A stretch of DNA of 44,677 bases from Deltaproteobacteria bacterium (GTDB lineage: Bacteria; Desulfobacterota; Syntrophobacteria; Syntrophobacterales; Syntrophobacteraceae). Position numbers and translations under genes: made by a program. The stretch is taken from assembly GCA_012517315.1 (NCBI GenBank), contig JAAYVE010000041.1, forward strand, positions 1 to 44,677. The letters are read 5' to 3'. The notes beneath the pieces are model-generated. The model did not search any database and had not been told where the DNA came from. It saw nothing but the letters and a program-made list of their open reading frames with translations. Numbering within the stretch: the first letter of the stretch is position 1; the number at the start of each line of letters is the position of its first letter. Below are positions 16,861-25,201 of this stretch, piece by piece.

Positions 16861-18540
16861 CTAGAGGTCCACCACGATGGGATAGATCACCGGGTGGCGG
16901 TCCAGGGTATGAATGAAAAACCTCTTGAGCTCCCTCCTGATTTCATTCTGTAGATCCATTTCGTCCATCTGGAAGTCCCGGCTCAAGAGCCTGTCCAGCA
17001 CCTCAAAAACCACACACTTGGCTTCGTCCAGAATTTCCGGTTTCGTCCCCTCGTGAATGAAACCCCGGCTGAGGATATCAGGGCCGCTGAGGATCTCCCG
17101 GCTCTCCCGATCGATGACGAGGGTTGCGATCACGAGACCGTCTTCCGACAAGTGTCGGCGGTCGCGCAGTACAAGCCCTTCCACGTCGCCGACCCCCTTT
17201 CCGTCAACGAGAACCCGCCCCGTCTCCACACGGTCTTCCACCAGGGCCGCTTCACGAGTGAAGCGGAGAACAGAGCCGTTCTCCACCAGCAGGCAGTTTT
17301 CCGGGATCACCCCCGTCTTTGCAGCCAACTGGCAGTGCTTCACAAGATGGCGGTATTCTCCGTGGATGGGGATGAAGTACCTGGGACGCACCACATTGAT
17401 GAGGGTTTTCAGCTCCTCCCTATAGGCATGACCGGAAACGTGGATCTCCCTGACCTGCTCGTAAATCACTTCCGCTCCCTGGCGGTAAAGGTGATTGATG
17501 ATCCGCTGAATGGTTCGCTCGTTCCCCGGAATGAACTTGGAAGACAGGACCACGGTATCCCCCGGTTTGACCTTCAGCTTCCTGTGGTCGTTAAACGCCA
17601 TCCTGCTCAGAGCACTCATGGGTTCCCCCTGAGATCCTGTGGTGAGCATGAGAACCCCTGTGTCAGGCAGTCTTGGCAGTTCATGGAGAGATGTCTCCCA
17701 TTCACGGGGAAAGTCCAAGTAACCCATCTCCCGAGCGATACGGACGTTGGCGACCATGGACTTGCCGTTGAGAAGCACCTTGCGGTTGAACTCCCCGGCC
17801 AAATGGATCACCTGTTGTATGCGGTGCAAATTGCTTGCAAACACGGCAACGATGATCCTTCCTCCACACTCCTTGAAAACATCACGCAGGGTGGCACCGA
17901 CCTTCTTCTCCGAGAGCGTGTACCCGGCTCGCTCCACATTGGTCGAATCGGAGAAAAGGGCCAACACGCCTTCCTCTCCATAAGCTCCAAATCTCGCCAG
18001 GTCCAACCTCTTTCCGTCCACAGGTGTCTGATCGATCTTGAAGTCTCCGGAGTGAATGAGAACTCCTGCAGGAGTGCGGATGGCAAGCCCCACACCGTCC
18101 GGGATGCTGTGACAGACCTGGATGAACTCGACGGTAAACGGCCCGATAACGACACTCTCCCTGGCTTCTACCCGCACAAGAACCGTGCGCTCCAGTAGAT
18201 GATGCTCTTTGAGCTTTTCCTGGAGAAGGGCAAGTGTCAGGCCTGTTCCATAGATAGGCACGTCGAATTCCCGCAACAGAAACGGGATCGCCCCGATATG
18301 GTCCTCGTGGCCGTGAGTGAGAATCAAAGCACGCAACCGGTCCCTGTTCTGGCGCAGGTAACTGAAATCGGGGATCACAATGTCGATGCCCAGCATTTCG
18401 TCTTCTGGAAACATGAGACCGGCGTCGATGACGATGACGGCATCCTCATGCTCCACCACCATCATGTTGAGCCCGATTTCCCCGCATCCTCCCAGGGGGA
18501 TCACCTTCACCGCAGGATTCCATTCCACCGCTGAATCCAC
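16861..18540 (-). CDS. rnj: Ribonuclease J
   Basis: A metallo-beta-lactamase/beta-CASP nuclease with 5'-3' exo and endo activity, acting in mRNA turnover and rRNA maturation. The zinc site is in THGHEDHIG (H76, H78, D80, H81), with further ligands in VCHSIPDGVG and IHSGDFKID and the beta-CASP region after that. SGHAYREEL and PIHGEYRH near residues 360-395 are RNase J signatures. The open frame runs back into plsC, so the start must be GTG at 18540 (559 residues) or GTG at 18528, which has GAGGTGG 8 nt upstream. The plsC stop is 1 nt before the first GTG, suggesting coupling. Confidence 0.93.
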   Translation of the reverse strand: MDSAVEWNPAVKVIPLGGCGEIGLNMMVVEHEDAVIVIDAGLMFPEDEMLGIDIVIPDFSYLRQNRDRLRALILTHGHEDHIGAIPFLLREFDVPIYGTGLTLALLQEKLKEHHLLERTVLVRVEARESVVIGPFTVEFIQVCHSIPDGVGLAIRTPAGVLIHSGDFKIDQTPVDGKRLDLARFGAYGEEGVLALFSDSTNVERAGYTLSEKKVGATLRDVFKECGGRIIVAVFASNLHRIQQVIHLAGEFNRKVLLNGKSMVANVRIAREMGYLDFPREWETSLHELPRLPDTGVLMLTTGSQGEPMSALSRMAFNDHRKLKVKPGDTVVLSSKFIPGNERTIQRIINHLYRQGAEVIYEQVREIHVSGHAYREELKTLINVVRPRYFIPIHGEYRHLVKHCQLAAKTGVIPENCLLVENGSVLRFTREAALVEDRVETGRVLVDGKGVGDVEGLVLRDRRHLSEDGLVIATLVIDRESREILSGPDILSRGFIHEGTKPEILDEAKCVVFEVLDRLLSRDFQMDEMDLQNEIRRELKRFFIHTLDRHPVIYPIVVDL

Positions 18541-18541
18541 C

Positions 18542-19363
18542 TCACAACACACTCTGGTATATCGCTGCGCGCCCAGGGGGTGAACCACACTCCGGTTCGG
18601 AAAGGAGACCACCTTCCCGTACCGTCAGGTTTGCCCGAACCGCCTCCCTGACCTCTTGAAGCAACCGATCTCTGTCCTTTACGGTCAATCCCTCGGTGGA
18701 GATCGGGCTTCCGAAAGTGATGGCGATGCAGCCGGGAGTGTTGAGCCATTTGCTCCTTTTCGGGAGGATTCGGTAGGATCCGCTGATGCTCATGGGCACA
18801 ACGGGACACTGAGACTTGATGGCCAACATGAACCCTCCTTTTTTAAACTCCTGCAGGACGCCGTCCAGACTGCGTGTTCCTTCCGGAAAAATCACCACGG
18901 AAGTCCCCCCCCGCACCCTGTCCGCCGCCCGATTCATACTCTCCAAAGCCTTGCGGTGATCGCTCCGGTCAATGGGAATATACCCGCTGACCCGCATGGC
19001 GCGACCGAATACCGGCAGGCGAAAGAGCTCCTCCTTCGCGAGCCAGCTGAACTGAATGGGCAACTTGGCGAGGACAGCCAGAATATCGAACAACCCCTGG
19101 TGGTTCGCAGCAAAGATGTATGACCCCCTTGCGTCGACGTGATCCAATCCCTTGACGGATACCCTCACTCCTGCAGCCCAAAGGTTGATGGCACCCCATA
19201 GCCTCCCGAAACCATGGCACCATTTTTCCTTGCGCGTGACCACTGCACAGAGAATGCATGCGGTTCCGAGGAAAATGGTCGAAACGACGAGCACAAAGTA
19301 GAAGAAAAGGGAACGCACCATCTTTCTGACCGTTTTGAAACTGTCTACGTGCTGATTTCCCAT
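18542..19363 (-). CDS. plsC: 1-acyl-sn-glycerol-3-phosphate acyltransferase
   Basis: A membrane-bound acyltransferase that converts lysophosphatidate to phosphatidate in phospholipid synthesis. The catalytic motif H-x4-D is NHQGLFD (H88, D93) and the substrate motif is FPEGTRS (near 159-165). An N-terminal hydrophobic helix (about 18-42) anchors it to the inner membrane. I chose the ATG at 19363 (273 residues) because GGTGG lies 6 nt upstream; a TTG at 19381 would add six residues. It heads the minus-strand run that continues into rnj and ftsK. Confidence 0.93.
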   Translation of the reverse strand: MGNQHVDSFKTVRKMVRSLFFYFVLVVSTIFLGTACILCAVVTRKEKWCHGFGRLWGAINLWAAGVRVSVKGLDHVDARGSYIFAANHQGLFDILAVLAKLPIQFSWLAKEELFRLPVFGRAMRVSGYIPIDRSDHRKALESMNRAADRVRGGTSVVIFPEGTRSLDGVLQEFKKGGFMLAIKSQCPVVPMSISGSYRILPKRSKWLNTPGCIAITFGSPISTEGLTVKDRDRLLQEVREAVRANLTVREGGLLSEPECGSPPGRAAIYQSVL

Positions 19364-19743
19364 CGATTCCACCGTATCCAAACGCTTCCCGCAGCATGGT
19401 CTTTCCCTCAGGAATACCCATCCAGACGGTAAAAGGCCAGCGGTTCTACAAGAAGATCATTACTGATATCAAGAAGTTGTCACCCCCATCAATAAATTTG
19501 AAATTTAATCTGTTTCTCCAGGTGAGTCAACAAGGCATTTGCTCCCCTTGTTTCGCCCTAGAGCAGGCAGCCAAGTCAAGACGAACGGAACCACCGGAGC
19601 CTGGACAATGCCTTGGCTTGAACAATCTCGCATCCCTTTCCATTTGTGGCCTCATGAGTTCCTATGCTATAAGGCGGCAGGCAAGTGGTTCACATCATCA
19701 TCACTAAAATCTCGCGATCCCGAATCGGTAGAAGGGGAATACC
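19364..19743. other. Divergent intergenic region, 380 nt
   Basis: Lies between plsC (minus) and ssb (plus) and should hold both promoters. The stretch at about 19441-19515 is clearly more AT-rich than its surroundings and contains AAATTTGAAATTT. A TATAAG box at 19668-19673 with TTGTGG 18 nt upstream is a weak candidate for ssb. No coding frame or RNA gene is convincing. Confidence 0.45.
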
Positions 19744-20217
19744 ATGGCAAGCAGAGGAGTAAACAAGGTCATCCTGGTGGGCAATCTCGGTGCAGACCCC
19801 GAAATTCGCTACTCCGCAAACGGGACTGCAATTGTCAATCTGCGCGTAGCCACGACCGAACAGGCTCCGACCAAGGAGGGAAACTGGGAAGACCGGACCG
19901 AATGGCACCGGGTTGTGGTCTATGGAAAAGCAGCCGAAGCATGTGGCAACTACCTGAGCAAGGGGAGCCAGATCTTTGTCGAGGGTCGGATTCAAACCCG
20001 TCAGTGGGATGATGCTCAAGGTGTGAAACGCTACACAACAGAAATCATCGCAAGAGACGTGGTCTTCCTGAGTCGTTCTGGAGACCGCCCCCCTCAGGGG
20101 CAAGCAGGGAATCAGTATGGGGGAAGGTCTGCCGACGGCGGCGAGTTCTCGGGGGGACCCAGAATGGAGGAACTGCCCCCCGTGCCCACAGGTCCCGATG
20201 ACGATATCCCCTTTTAG
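19744..20217 (+). CDS. ssb: Single-stranded DNA-binding protein
   Basis: A 157-residue protein that coats single-stranded DNA in replication, repair and recombination. The N-terminal OB fold (1-110) has the family sequence VNKVILVGNLGADPEIRYSANG and TEWHRVVVYGKAAE. A Gly/Gln-rich linker follows, and the acidic tip DDDIPF binds partner proteins. A ribosome site (GAAGGGGA) lies 5 nt before the ATG. It is a single-gene unit ending at a strong hairpin shared with tatA. Confidence 0.97.
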   Translation: MASRGVNKVILVGNLGADPEIRYSANGTAIVNLRVATTEQAPTKEGNWEDRTEWHRVVVYGKAAEACGNYLSKGSQIFVEGRIQTRQWDDAQGVKRYTTEIIARDVVFLSRSGDRPPQGQAGNQYGGRSADGGEFSGGPRMEELPPVPTGPDDDIPF

Positions 20218-20241
20218 AGTCCGGCTGGTTCTCGCAACATT

Positions 20242-20281
20242 AGGAGTCTTAATGGGACTGGGCTCCGAGTCCCATACTCCT
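20242..20281. terminator. Long two-part hairpin between convergent ssb and tatA
   Basis: AGGAGT (20242-20247) pairs with ACTCCT (20276-20281), and TGGGACT (20253-20259) pairs with AGTCCCA (20268-20274) around an 8-nt loop. The parts are joined by an asymmetric internal loop. No T run follows. It lies between convergent genes and probably stops transcription both ways. Confidence 0.6.
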
Positions 20282-20332
20282 CACTCGGCTGGATTCCGGT
20301 CTCAGGAGTGTTCCCGGCTAACCGCAAAACCT

Positions 20333-20536
20333 TCAATCGGAAGGAGACTGCTTCTCTTCAATCTTGTCCGTCTTTTCAGGTTGGTGCAAATCCAGCGGAT
20401 CCGTCGTGGCCTTCTTGAAATTCTTAATACCCTTTCCAAGGCCGGCACCGATCTCCGGCAGCTTGCCGGCTCCGAAAATGACGAGCACGATAACGAGAAT
20501 GATGATCAATTCCGGCATCCCGATGCCACCGATCAT
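20333..20536 (-). CDS. tatA: Sec-independent translocase protein TatA/E
   Basis: A 67-residue protein with one N-terminal membrane helix ([20 protein letters not shown]), followed by the amphipathic helix typical of TatA ([16 protein letters not shown]) and a short charged tail. TatA oligomers form the passage for folded, often cofactor-bearing proteins. TatB and TatC are not in the window. It lies 27 nt after a Cys-rich gene and before a long hairpin. Separating TatA from TatE by sequence is not possible here. Confidence 0.93.
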   Translation of the reverse strand: MIGGIGMPELIIILVIVLVIFGAGKLPEIGAGLGKGIKNFKKATTDPLDLHQPEKTDKIEEKQSPSD

Positions 20537-20563
20537 AAAAAGGCTCCTTCCATCTGAAAAACA

Positions 20564-20971
20564 TCAGCGCTGGTTCTTGAGCAGCTCCTCGACCTCTTCC
20601 AGGAGTTGGAGAAATTCCTTCGACTGCCTATACTGATCCAGGCACTTTTGGTGCTCCAGCCAAGTCTCCCAGACCTTCATCCACTTTTCATTATACCAAT
20701 AACACTGCGAAACGGTCCGCTTTCCCTCCGCTCTCTCTCTGAACTCCTGGTATTCATCCCTGCAGTTTCTGCACAGTGGGTATGGGGTCGCGAACTGCGG
20801 TTTTTCCTCTCTGGCCATTTCCAGCTGACTGCCACACTTGGCGCACTTGAGAAGGCAGCGGGAACACTGGAATATCTTCTTGAGAGCATCGATCTTGCGC
20901 TGTCTCAAGCTTTGATCACGCAAGTCCTTCAAGTCCTGGGCCTTTTTGCCGAACTCCAAGATTTCAGCCAT
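20564..20971 (-). CDS. Unrecognised 135-residue protein with paired CxxC motifs
   Basis: I do not recognise a named family. It has a basic N-terminal helix, then C36, C39, C43 and C46 (CSRCLLKCAKC), a 20-residue spacer, and C67 and C70 (CRNC), followed by charged helices rich in Trp, Tyr and Glu. The three CxxC pairs suggest a treble-clef or zinc-ribbon metal site; an iron-sulfur cluster is less likely but possible. No signal peptide or membrane segment is visible, so it should be cytoplasmic. A GAGGGG ribosome site precedes the ATG. It lies 39 nt after hemA and 27 nt before tatA on the same strand. Confidence 0.82.
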   Translation of the reverse strand: MAEILEFGKKAQDLKDLRDQSLRQRKIDALKKIFQCSRCLLKCAKCGSQLEMAREEKPQFATPYPLCRNCRDEYQEFRERAEGKRTVSQCYWYNEKWMKVWETWLEHQKCLDQYRQSKEFLQLLEEVEELLKNQR

Positions 20972-21010
20972 GGCGGACCCCTCATGTTTTTTTACTTTTT
21001 TTTCAGTAAG

Positions 21011-22342
21011 TTACTTTGCGTTCTTAACATCTGTCCGCCCCTCCGTCAAGTTGCTTCCACAGACTCCGGTGCCATCTTCCAAGTTGAAAAGCTGCTGTGT
21101 GAAGTCGGAAAAGGTTTGCCTGCTCTCCCGGGCAGACTTCTTCTTGAGGAAGACAATGGGGTCATGGAGCAGCTTCTTCACGATGGATTGGGTCAGGAGT
21201 TCGATGGACTCCCGGTCCTTTTGAGTGAGATGGGGAAGCTGCGAAAAAGTCTTCTGAAGCTCCCCGCAGCGAATTCCTTCCGCCTTGTTTCTCAGGGCCA
21301 CAATGGTGGGAACCACGTCCAGAGTCTGCAGCCAGATGCCGAATTTGAGCGCCTCCTCGGCCACGATGTGCTCAGCCTTTTCCGCCTCCTTCTGTCGCTG
21401 GTCACGGTTGATGTCCACCACTCCCTGAAGATCGTCGATGTCGTAAAGGTAGACGTTCTCGATCTCGTTGATCCTGGGGTCGATGTCCCGGGGCACAGCG
21501 ATATCGATGAAGAAAATGGGACGGTTTCTCCGCTCACGCATCCTGGATTTCACTTCCTGGTAGTGCACGATGGGCTCGGGAGAACCCGTGGAACTGAGGA
21601 CAATGTCCACGCTTTTCAAAACGTCGGGAATGTGCTCAAAGGCGATGGTGTCCGCTTTGAACTGACGTGCGAGCTCAACAGCTCTCTCAAGGGTCCGGTT
21701 GGCCACAGTCATGTGGCCAACACCGTGGGAGAGGAAATGTTCCGCCGCAAGCTCCACCATTTCCCCTGCCCCAATGAGCAGCACCCGCTTGTCTTCCAGG
21801 GTGCCGAAGATCTTCCGGGCCAACTCCACTGCAGCATAGCTGATAGATACCGCGTGAGAACCGATGGAGGTTTCGGACCGAACTCTCTTAGCGACAGAAA
21901 AGGTCTTGTGGAGCAGTCTGTTGAGGATGACTCCCACTGTGCGGCGCTCCGTCGCCTCGCGATATGCGGCCTTGATCTGGCCGAGAATCTGGGGTTCTCC
22001 CACCACCATGGAATCCAGGCTGGAAGCGACGCGGAAGATGTGGGACACGGCTGCCAAGCCCTCATGGACGTACACAAAGCTTTCCAGACTGGATTTCCCG
22101 GGTTTCCCCAGGTACTCGTTGAGGACGCACGCCACTTCCTCGACTGCCTCTTTCTTGCACCGGGACGTGAAAAGAAATTCAACACGGTTGCACGTGGAAA
22201 GATAGTAGAGTTCATCCACGTGATCGAGGCGGGGCAGCAACTGAAGGGGATCCACCTGATTGCGACAGCCCACCGCGAGTTGCTCCCTCACCTCAACGGG
22301 TGCGGTTCTGTGATTCATCCCCACGAGGACAATACTGCTCAT
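21011..22342 (-). CDS. hemA: Glutamyl-tRNA reductase
   Basis: This 443-residue enzyme reduces glutamyl-tRNA(Glu) with NADPH to glutamate-1-semialdehyde, which HemL (5057-6364) converts to 5-aminolevulinate. The catalytic cysteine is in YYLSTCNRVEFL, and the N-terminus is LVGMNHRTAPVEVREQLA. The nucleotide motif is LLIGAGEMVELAAEHF, and the C-terminal dimerisation helix follows. I set the start at the ATG at 22342; the open frame extends into the preceding gene but homologs begin there. It follows the HemX/CcsA-like gene by 8 nt. Confidence 0.96.
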   Translation of the reverse strand: MSSIVLVGMNHRTAPVEVREQLAVGCRNQVDPLQLLPRLDHVDELYYLSTCNRVEFLFTSRCKKEAVEEVACVLNEYLGKPGKSSLESFVYVHEGLAAVSHIFRVASSLDSMVVGEPQILGQIKAAYREATERRTVGVILNRLLHKTFSVAKRVRSETSIGSHAVSISYAAVELARKIFGTLEDKRVLLIGAGEMVELAAEHFLSHGVGHMTVANRTLERAVELARQFKADTIAFEHIPDVLKSVDIVLSSTGSPEPIVHYQEVKSRMRERRNRPIFFIDIAVPRDIDPRINEIENVYLYDIDDLQGVVDINRDQRQKEAEKAEHIVAEEALKFGIWLQTLDVVPTIVALRNKAEGIRCGELQKTFSQLPHLTQKDRESIELLTQSIVKKLLHDPIVFLKKKSARESRQTFSDFTQQLFNLEDGTGVCGSNLTEGRTDVKNAK

Positions 22343-22350
22343 GGCAGCTC

Positions 22351-23172
22351 TTACCTTACAAAAACCGTATGATGCCCCTTCAGGACCAAATTCACTCCCA
22401 GAAAGGTCACTAGGACTGCAGAAAAACCCACTATGGCCATCCATGCTGCCCTGCGTCCCCGCCATCCTACGGTCAGGCGCTCATGGAGCAAGACGGCATA
22501 AATGACCCAGGTGATGACGGCAAAAATCTCTTTGGGATCCCAGTTCCAGGGGGACCTCCAGACGTTGCCGGCATAGGTAAAACCCACCAGGAGACCCACC
22601 GTCATGAGTGGAAAGCCGATGAGAAGGCAATAGTAATTGATGGCATCCAACCGATCCAGAGAAGGGAGTCGATTATAGAGTTTGCCGAAACTCTTGTGCT
22701 TGATTTGGCGTTCCTGCAACAGGTACATGACGCCAGCGCTGAATGCGAGGGCAAAGAGGGCGTTGGCAAGAAAAAGCGTCGAAACGTGGAGAACGACCCA
22801 ACCGCTTTGAAATACCCCGCTCTTGGGGATGATGTCGGGGGGGAGAAGAGAGGACGCCAGCATGAAAATCACAGCCAAGGGCGATACGAAGGAACCCAGT
22901 ATCCTCAGCTGGAGCCGCACCTGCACGAGCAAATAAGTGACTACAAGGACCAGTGCAAAAAAAGAGAGCCCCTCGGCGCTGGACGTCACGGCAAGGTGCT
23001 CTTTGTCCATGGAGCGAACGGCGATGGCTGCTCCATGGAACAGCGCCCCGGCCAGGAGGATTCCCCACGAGGCCCAGTGTACTTGAACCCAGTCCCTGTA
23101 TAGGTATATGACGTAACCTACCGTCCCCATGCAATAGGAAAGTGTTGCGACAACTAGGAAAACGCTTTCCAT
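22351..23172 (-). CDS. HemX/CcsA-family cytochrome c assembly membrane protein
   Basis: A 273-residue protein with about eight hydrophobic helices. A tryptophan-rich loop (NVWRSPWNWDPKE) followed by a helix (IFAVITWVIYAVLLH) is the CcsA/CcmC-type heme-handling region. Histidines in helices (LFHGAA, VVLHVSTLFLANALF) are candidate heme ligands. The size matches HemX, which sits beside hemA in Bacillus and modulates it, better than full-length CcsA/ResC. It is directly upstream of hemA. The ATG at 23172 overlaps the precorrin-2 dehydrogenase gene by 19 nt and follows CAAGGT. It may act in heme delivery for c-type cytochromes or in control of HemA. Confidence 0.88.
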   Translation of the reverse strand: MESVFLVVATLSYCMGTVGYVIYLYRDWVQVHWASWGILLAGALFHGAAIAVRSMDKEHLAVTSSAEGLSFFALVLVVTYLLVQVRLQLRILGSFVSPLAVIFMLASSLLPPDIIPKSGVFQSGWVVLHVSTLFLANALFALAFSAGVMYLLQERQIKHKSFGKLYNRLPSLDRLDAINYYCLLIGFPLMTVGLLVGFTYAGNVWRSPWNWDPKEIFAVITWVIYAVLLHERLTVGWRGRRAAWMAIVGFSAVLVTFLGVNLVLKGHHTVFVR

Positions 23173-23870
23173 ACCTTGTCCCAGGTTCTGTTCATTTCTT
23201 CTTCGCTGACATGCGGGTGGCAAACGGAACAGACGGACCGAACCAAGACCTCCCTATCGCCCGACCTGATCCAATCCAAGAGAGGAAGGCCGGCCAGTTG
23301 ACGAAAGAGCAACTGATTCGCTGAGGAATCCAATCCCTTGGACTGGATGATCCCCCGCAGGGCGCCCATCAGTTCCAATAGGAGAATCCAGGCGTTGTCA
23401 AATTCTGCCTCCAGTTTCTGCTTGATCTGCCGGGCGATGGCCGGACTCGCGCCCGATGTGCCCACCGCCACCGTCAGGGGCCCCCGCTGAAACACGGCGG
23501 GAAGCACAAAGGAACCCTCTTCCGGATCAGTCGCCATGTTGCACCACAACCTCCTCTTGTGTGCTTCCATGGCGATGTTGCGATTCAACTGGCGGTCACT
23601 GGTGGCCGCAAAAACCAGGTCGATGCCATCAAGCTGCTCCTCCTTAAAGCTGCGGGAAACATGATCGACGAAACCCTGAGCAACCTGGAGCTGCAGCCAT
23701 TCTGTGAGGCTGGCGGCCACGATGCGGATGCGCGCCCCCGATGCGGAAAGGCCCCTGACCTTTCTTTCACCCACTTCTCCTCCGCCCACCACGAGACACG
23801 TTCGACTCTTCAGTGAGAGAAACACGGGGTAGAACGGTAAAGATGTTGCTCGGTCATCAGTTCCGATCAT
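23154..23870 (-). CDS. Precorrin-2 dehydrogenase / siroheme-synthase N-terminal domain protein
   Basis: A stand-alone CysG(N)/Met8-type enzyme of about 238 residues that oxidises precorrin-2 to sirohydrochlorin with NAD+ and may insert iron to give siroheme. The Rossmann motif is CLVVGGGEVGERKV, and the family sequence TDPEEGSFVLPAVFQRGPLTVAVGTSGASPAIAR is intact. The C-terminal tail contains CSVCH near residues 214-218, a CxxCH pattern. A GTG at 23882 is an alternative start that adds four residues. Siroheme is the cofactor of dissimilatory sulfite reductase and a heme precursor in many anaerobes. Its 3' end overlaps the next gene. Confidence 0.93.
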   Translation of the reverse strand: MIGTDDRATSLPFYPVFLSLKSRTCLVVGGGEVGERKVRGLSASGARIRIVAASLTEWLQLQVAQGFVDHVSRSFKEEQLDGIDLVFAATSDRQLNRNIAMEAHKRRLWCNMATDPEEGSFVLPAVFQRGPLTVAVGTSGASPAIARQIKQKLEAEFDNAWILLLELMGALRGIIQSKGLDSSANQLLFRQLAGLPLLDWIRSGDREVLVRSVCSVCHPHVSEEEMNRTWDKVWKAFS

Positions 23871-23900
23871 GGGGAGCGCCACCCCTCGAGTGAGTTATCT

Positions 23901-23942
23901 TATCAAAAAGAGAAAGCCGGACCATGCACAAAATGATCCGGC
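23901..23942 (-). terminator. Intrinsic terminator after the polyprenyl synthase gene
   Basis: The arms 23916-23925 and 23933-23942 pair over 10 bp around a 7-nt loop. The one mismatch on the plus strand becomes a G-U pair in the minus-strand RNA. That RNA then runs into TTTCTCTTTTTG. Both points show it acts on the minus strand, about 110 nt after the stop at 24052. Confidence 0.75.
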
Positions 23943-24051
23943 ACAAAGCGTCTGGTTCGGTGCTGCCAGTCAGGATTGCATCATATGCAGAACACAGTGC
24001 TCGAAAAACGGCCCCTACTCTCGGTTGCTCGCTCCAACCGCCGGCAGAGGA

Positions 24052-25023
24052 CTAAACACGGCGATGGATCACATACTCCGCGATGTCCTCCAGGATTTGC
24101 CTCGCCCCATTGGCCGGGAAAAGCGCCAGAGCCGCCTTTGCCTTCTCGACGTGTTCTGTCGCCAGCCGTCGCGTATACTCGATGCCTCCGGATCGGGTCA
24201 CCAGTTCCTTGAGTTCCATGAAAACTCCATGGGGGATCCGCTCCGAACTGAAGATCTCCATCACTCTTTTCTTCTCCCTAGCGCTGCCATTGCGAAGGGC
24301 AAAAATGAGGGGCAGTGTGGCCTTCCCCTCCTGAACGTCGTTGCCGACGGGCTTGCCCAATTCTTTCACATCGCCCGTGTAGTCCAGGGTGTCATCAATG
24401 AGTTGAAACGCGATGCCCAAATGATGACCGAAATCCCGCAAAGCCATCTCCTCCTCCTTCTCCACGCCACCGAGGAGGGCACCCACCTGGCAGGCAGCAC
24501 TGATGAGGCCGGCGGTCTTCCGGTCGATCACGTCCAGATATTCCAGTTCATCGATCTCGAGGTTGTCTTTGTGCACCAATTGGAGGACTTCTCCTTCGGC
24601 CATTCTCGTGGTGGCCTCCATGAGCACCTCCAGAATCCGGACGTTGCTGTATCCTACAGTCATGAGAATGGACTTGGCGTAAAGAAAATCACCGACCAAC
24701 ACCACGGCGGGGTTTCCCCAGATGGTGTTGGCCGCGGGTTGGTTTCGGCGGAATTCGGCGTGGTCGACAACGTCGTCGTGAAGAAGCGTGGCAGCATGGA
24801 GAAACTCGAACACGACCGCAAGGCTGGCGTCGTGGTTGCCCCGGTAACCGCAGAGCCTCGCGGAGAGAATCATGAGCAGAGGCCTGAGCCTCTTTCCCCC
24901 GCTGCTCATGATGTGCCGACCAACGATGGAGATAAGCGGCACGCTGGAGGTCAACAGTCGGTTGATTTCCGCCTCGATCCGCTCCAGGTCAGGCCTGATT
25001 CGAGCCATTATGTTCAGTTTCAT
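24052..25023 (-). CDS. Trans-polyprenyl diphosphate synthase (octaprenyl/heptaprenyl type)
   Basis: A 323-residue all-helical synthase that extends farnesyl diphosphate with isopentenyl diphosphate to make the side chain of quinones. The first aspartate motif is LLHDDVVD and the second is LIDDTLDYTGD, with GNPAVVLVGDFLYAK and GGKRLRPLL also diagnostic. Chain length cannot be read with confidence; in an anaerobe of this type a menaquinone side chain is likely. I chose the ATG at 25023; the frame begins at 25095 without conserved sequence. It stands alone between two terminating regions. Confidence 0.92.
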   Translation of the reverse strand: MKLNIMARIRPDLERIEAEINRLLTSSVPLISIVGRHIMSSGGKRLRPLLMILSARLCGYRGNHDASLAVVFEFLHAATLLHDDVVDHAEFRRNQPAANTIWGNPAVVLVGDFLYAKSILMTVGYSNVRILEVLMEATTRMAEGEVLQLVHKDNLEIDELEYLDVIDRKTAGLISAACQVGALLGGVEKEEEMALRDFGHHLGIAFQLIDDTLDYTGDVKELGKPVGNDVQEGKATLPLIFALRNGSAREKKRVMEIFSSERIPHGVFMELKELVTRSGGIEYTRRLATEHVEKAKAALALFPANGARQILEDIAEYVIHRRV

Positions 25024-25201
25024 GCTCTCGGAATTCGGCGGCATGCTATGAGACGGAGCAAGAGAGTCCACCTTCAGTGTGCCCGTTTGATTCATTCTTA
25101 ACTTTTTCTGATCGATATGATGGATTCAGCGCAGAACGCACTGTCTTTTGCGAGCAAAACCTACTAGAACAATCGCTTCATAACGAAAATATGGACGCAT
25201 G

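Noticed and set aside
17053-18198. Plus-strand open frame of 381 codons
   Set aside because: Antisense to RNase J.
20606-22372. Plus-strand open frame of 588 codons
   Set aside because: It is antisense to hemA and the Cys-rich gene, both well supported. High GC gives long opposite-strand frames; no recognisable protein.
23869-25101. Plus-strand open frame of 410 codons
   Set aside because: Antisense to the polyprenyl diphosphate synthase.
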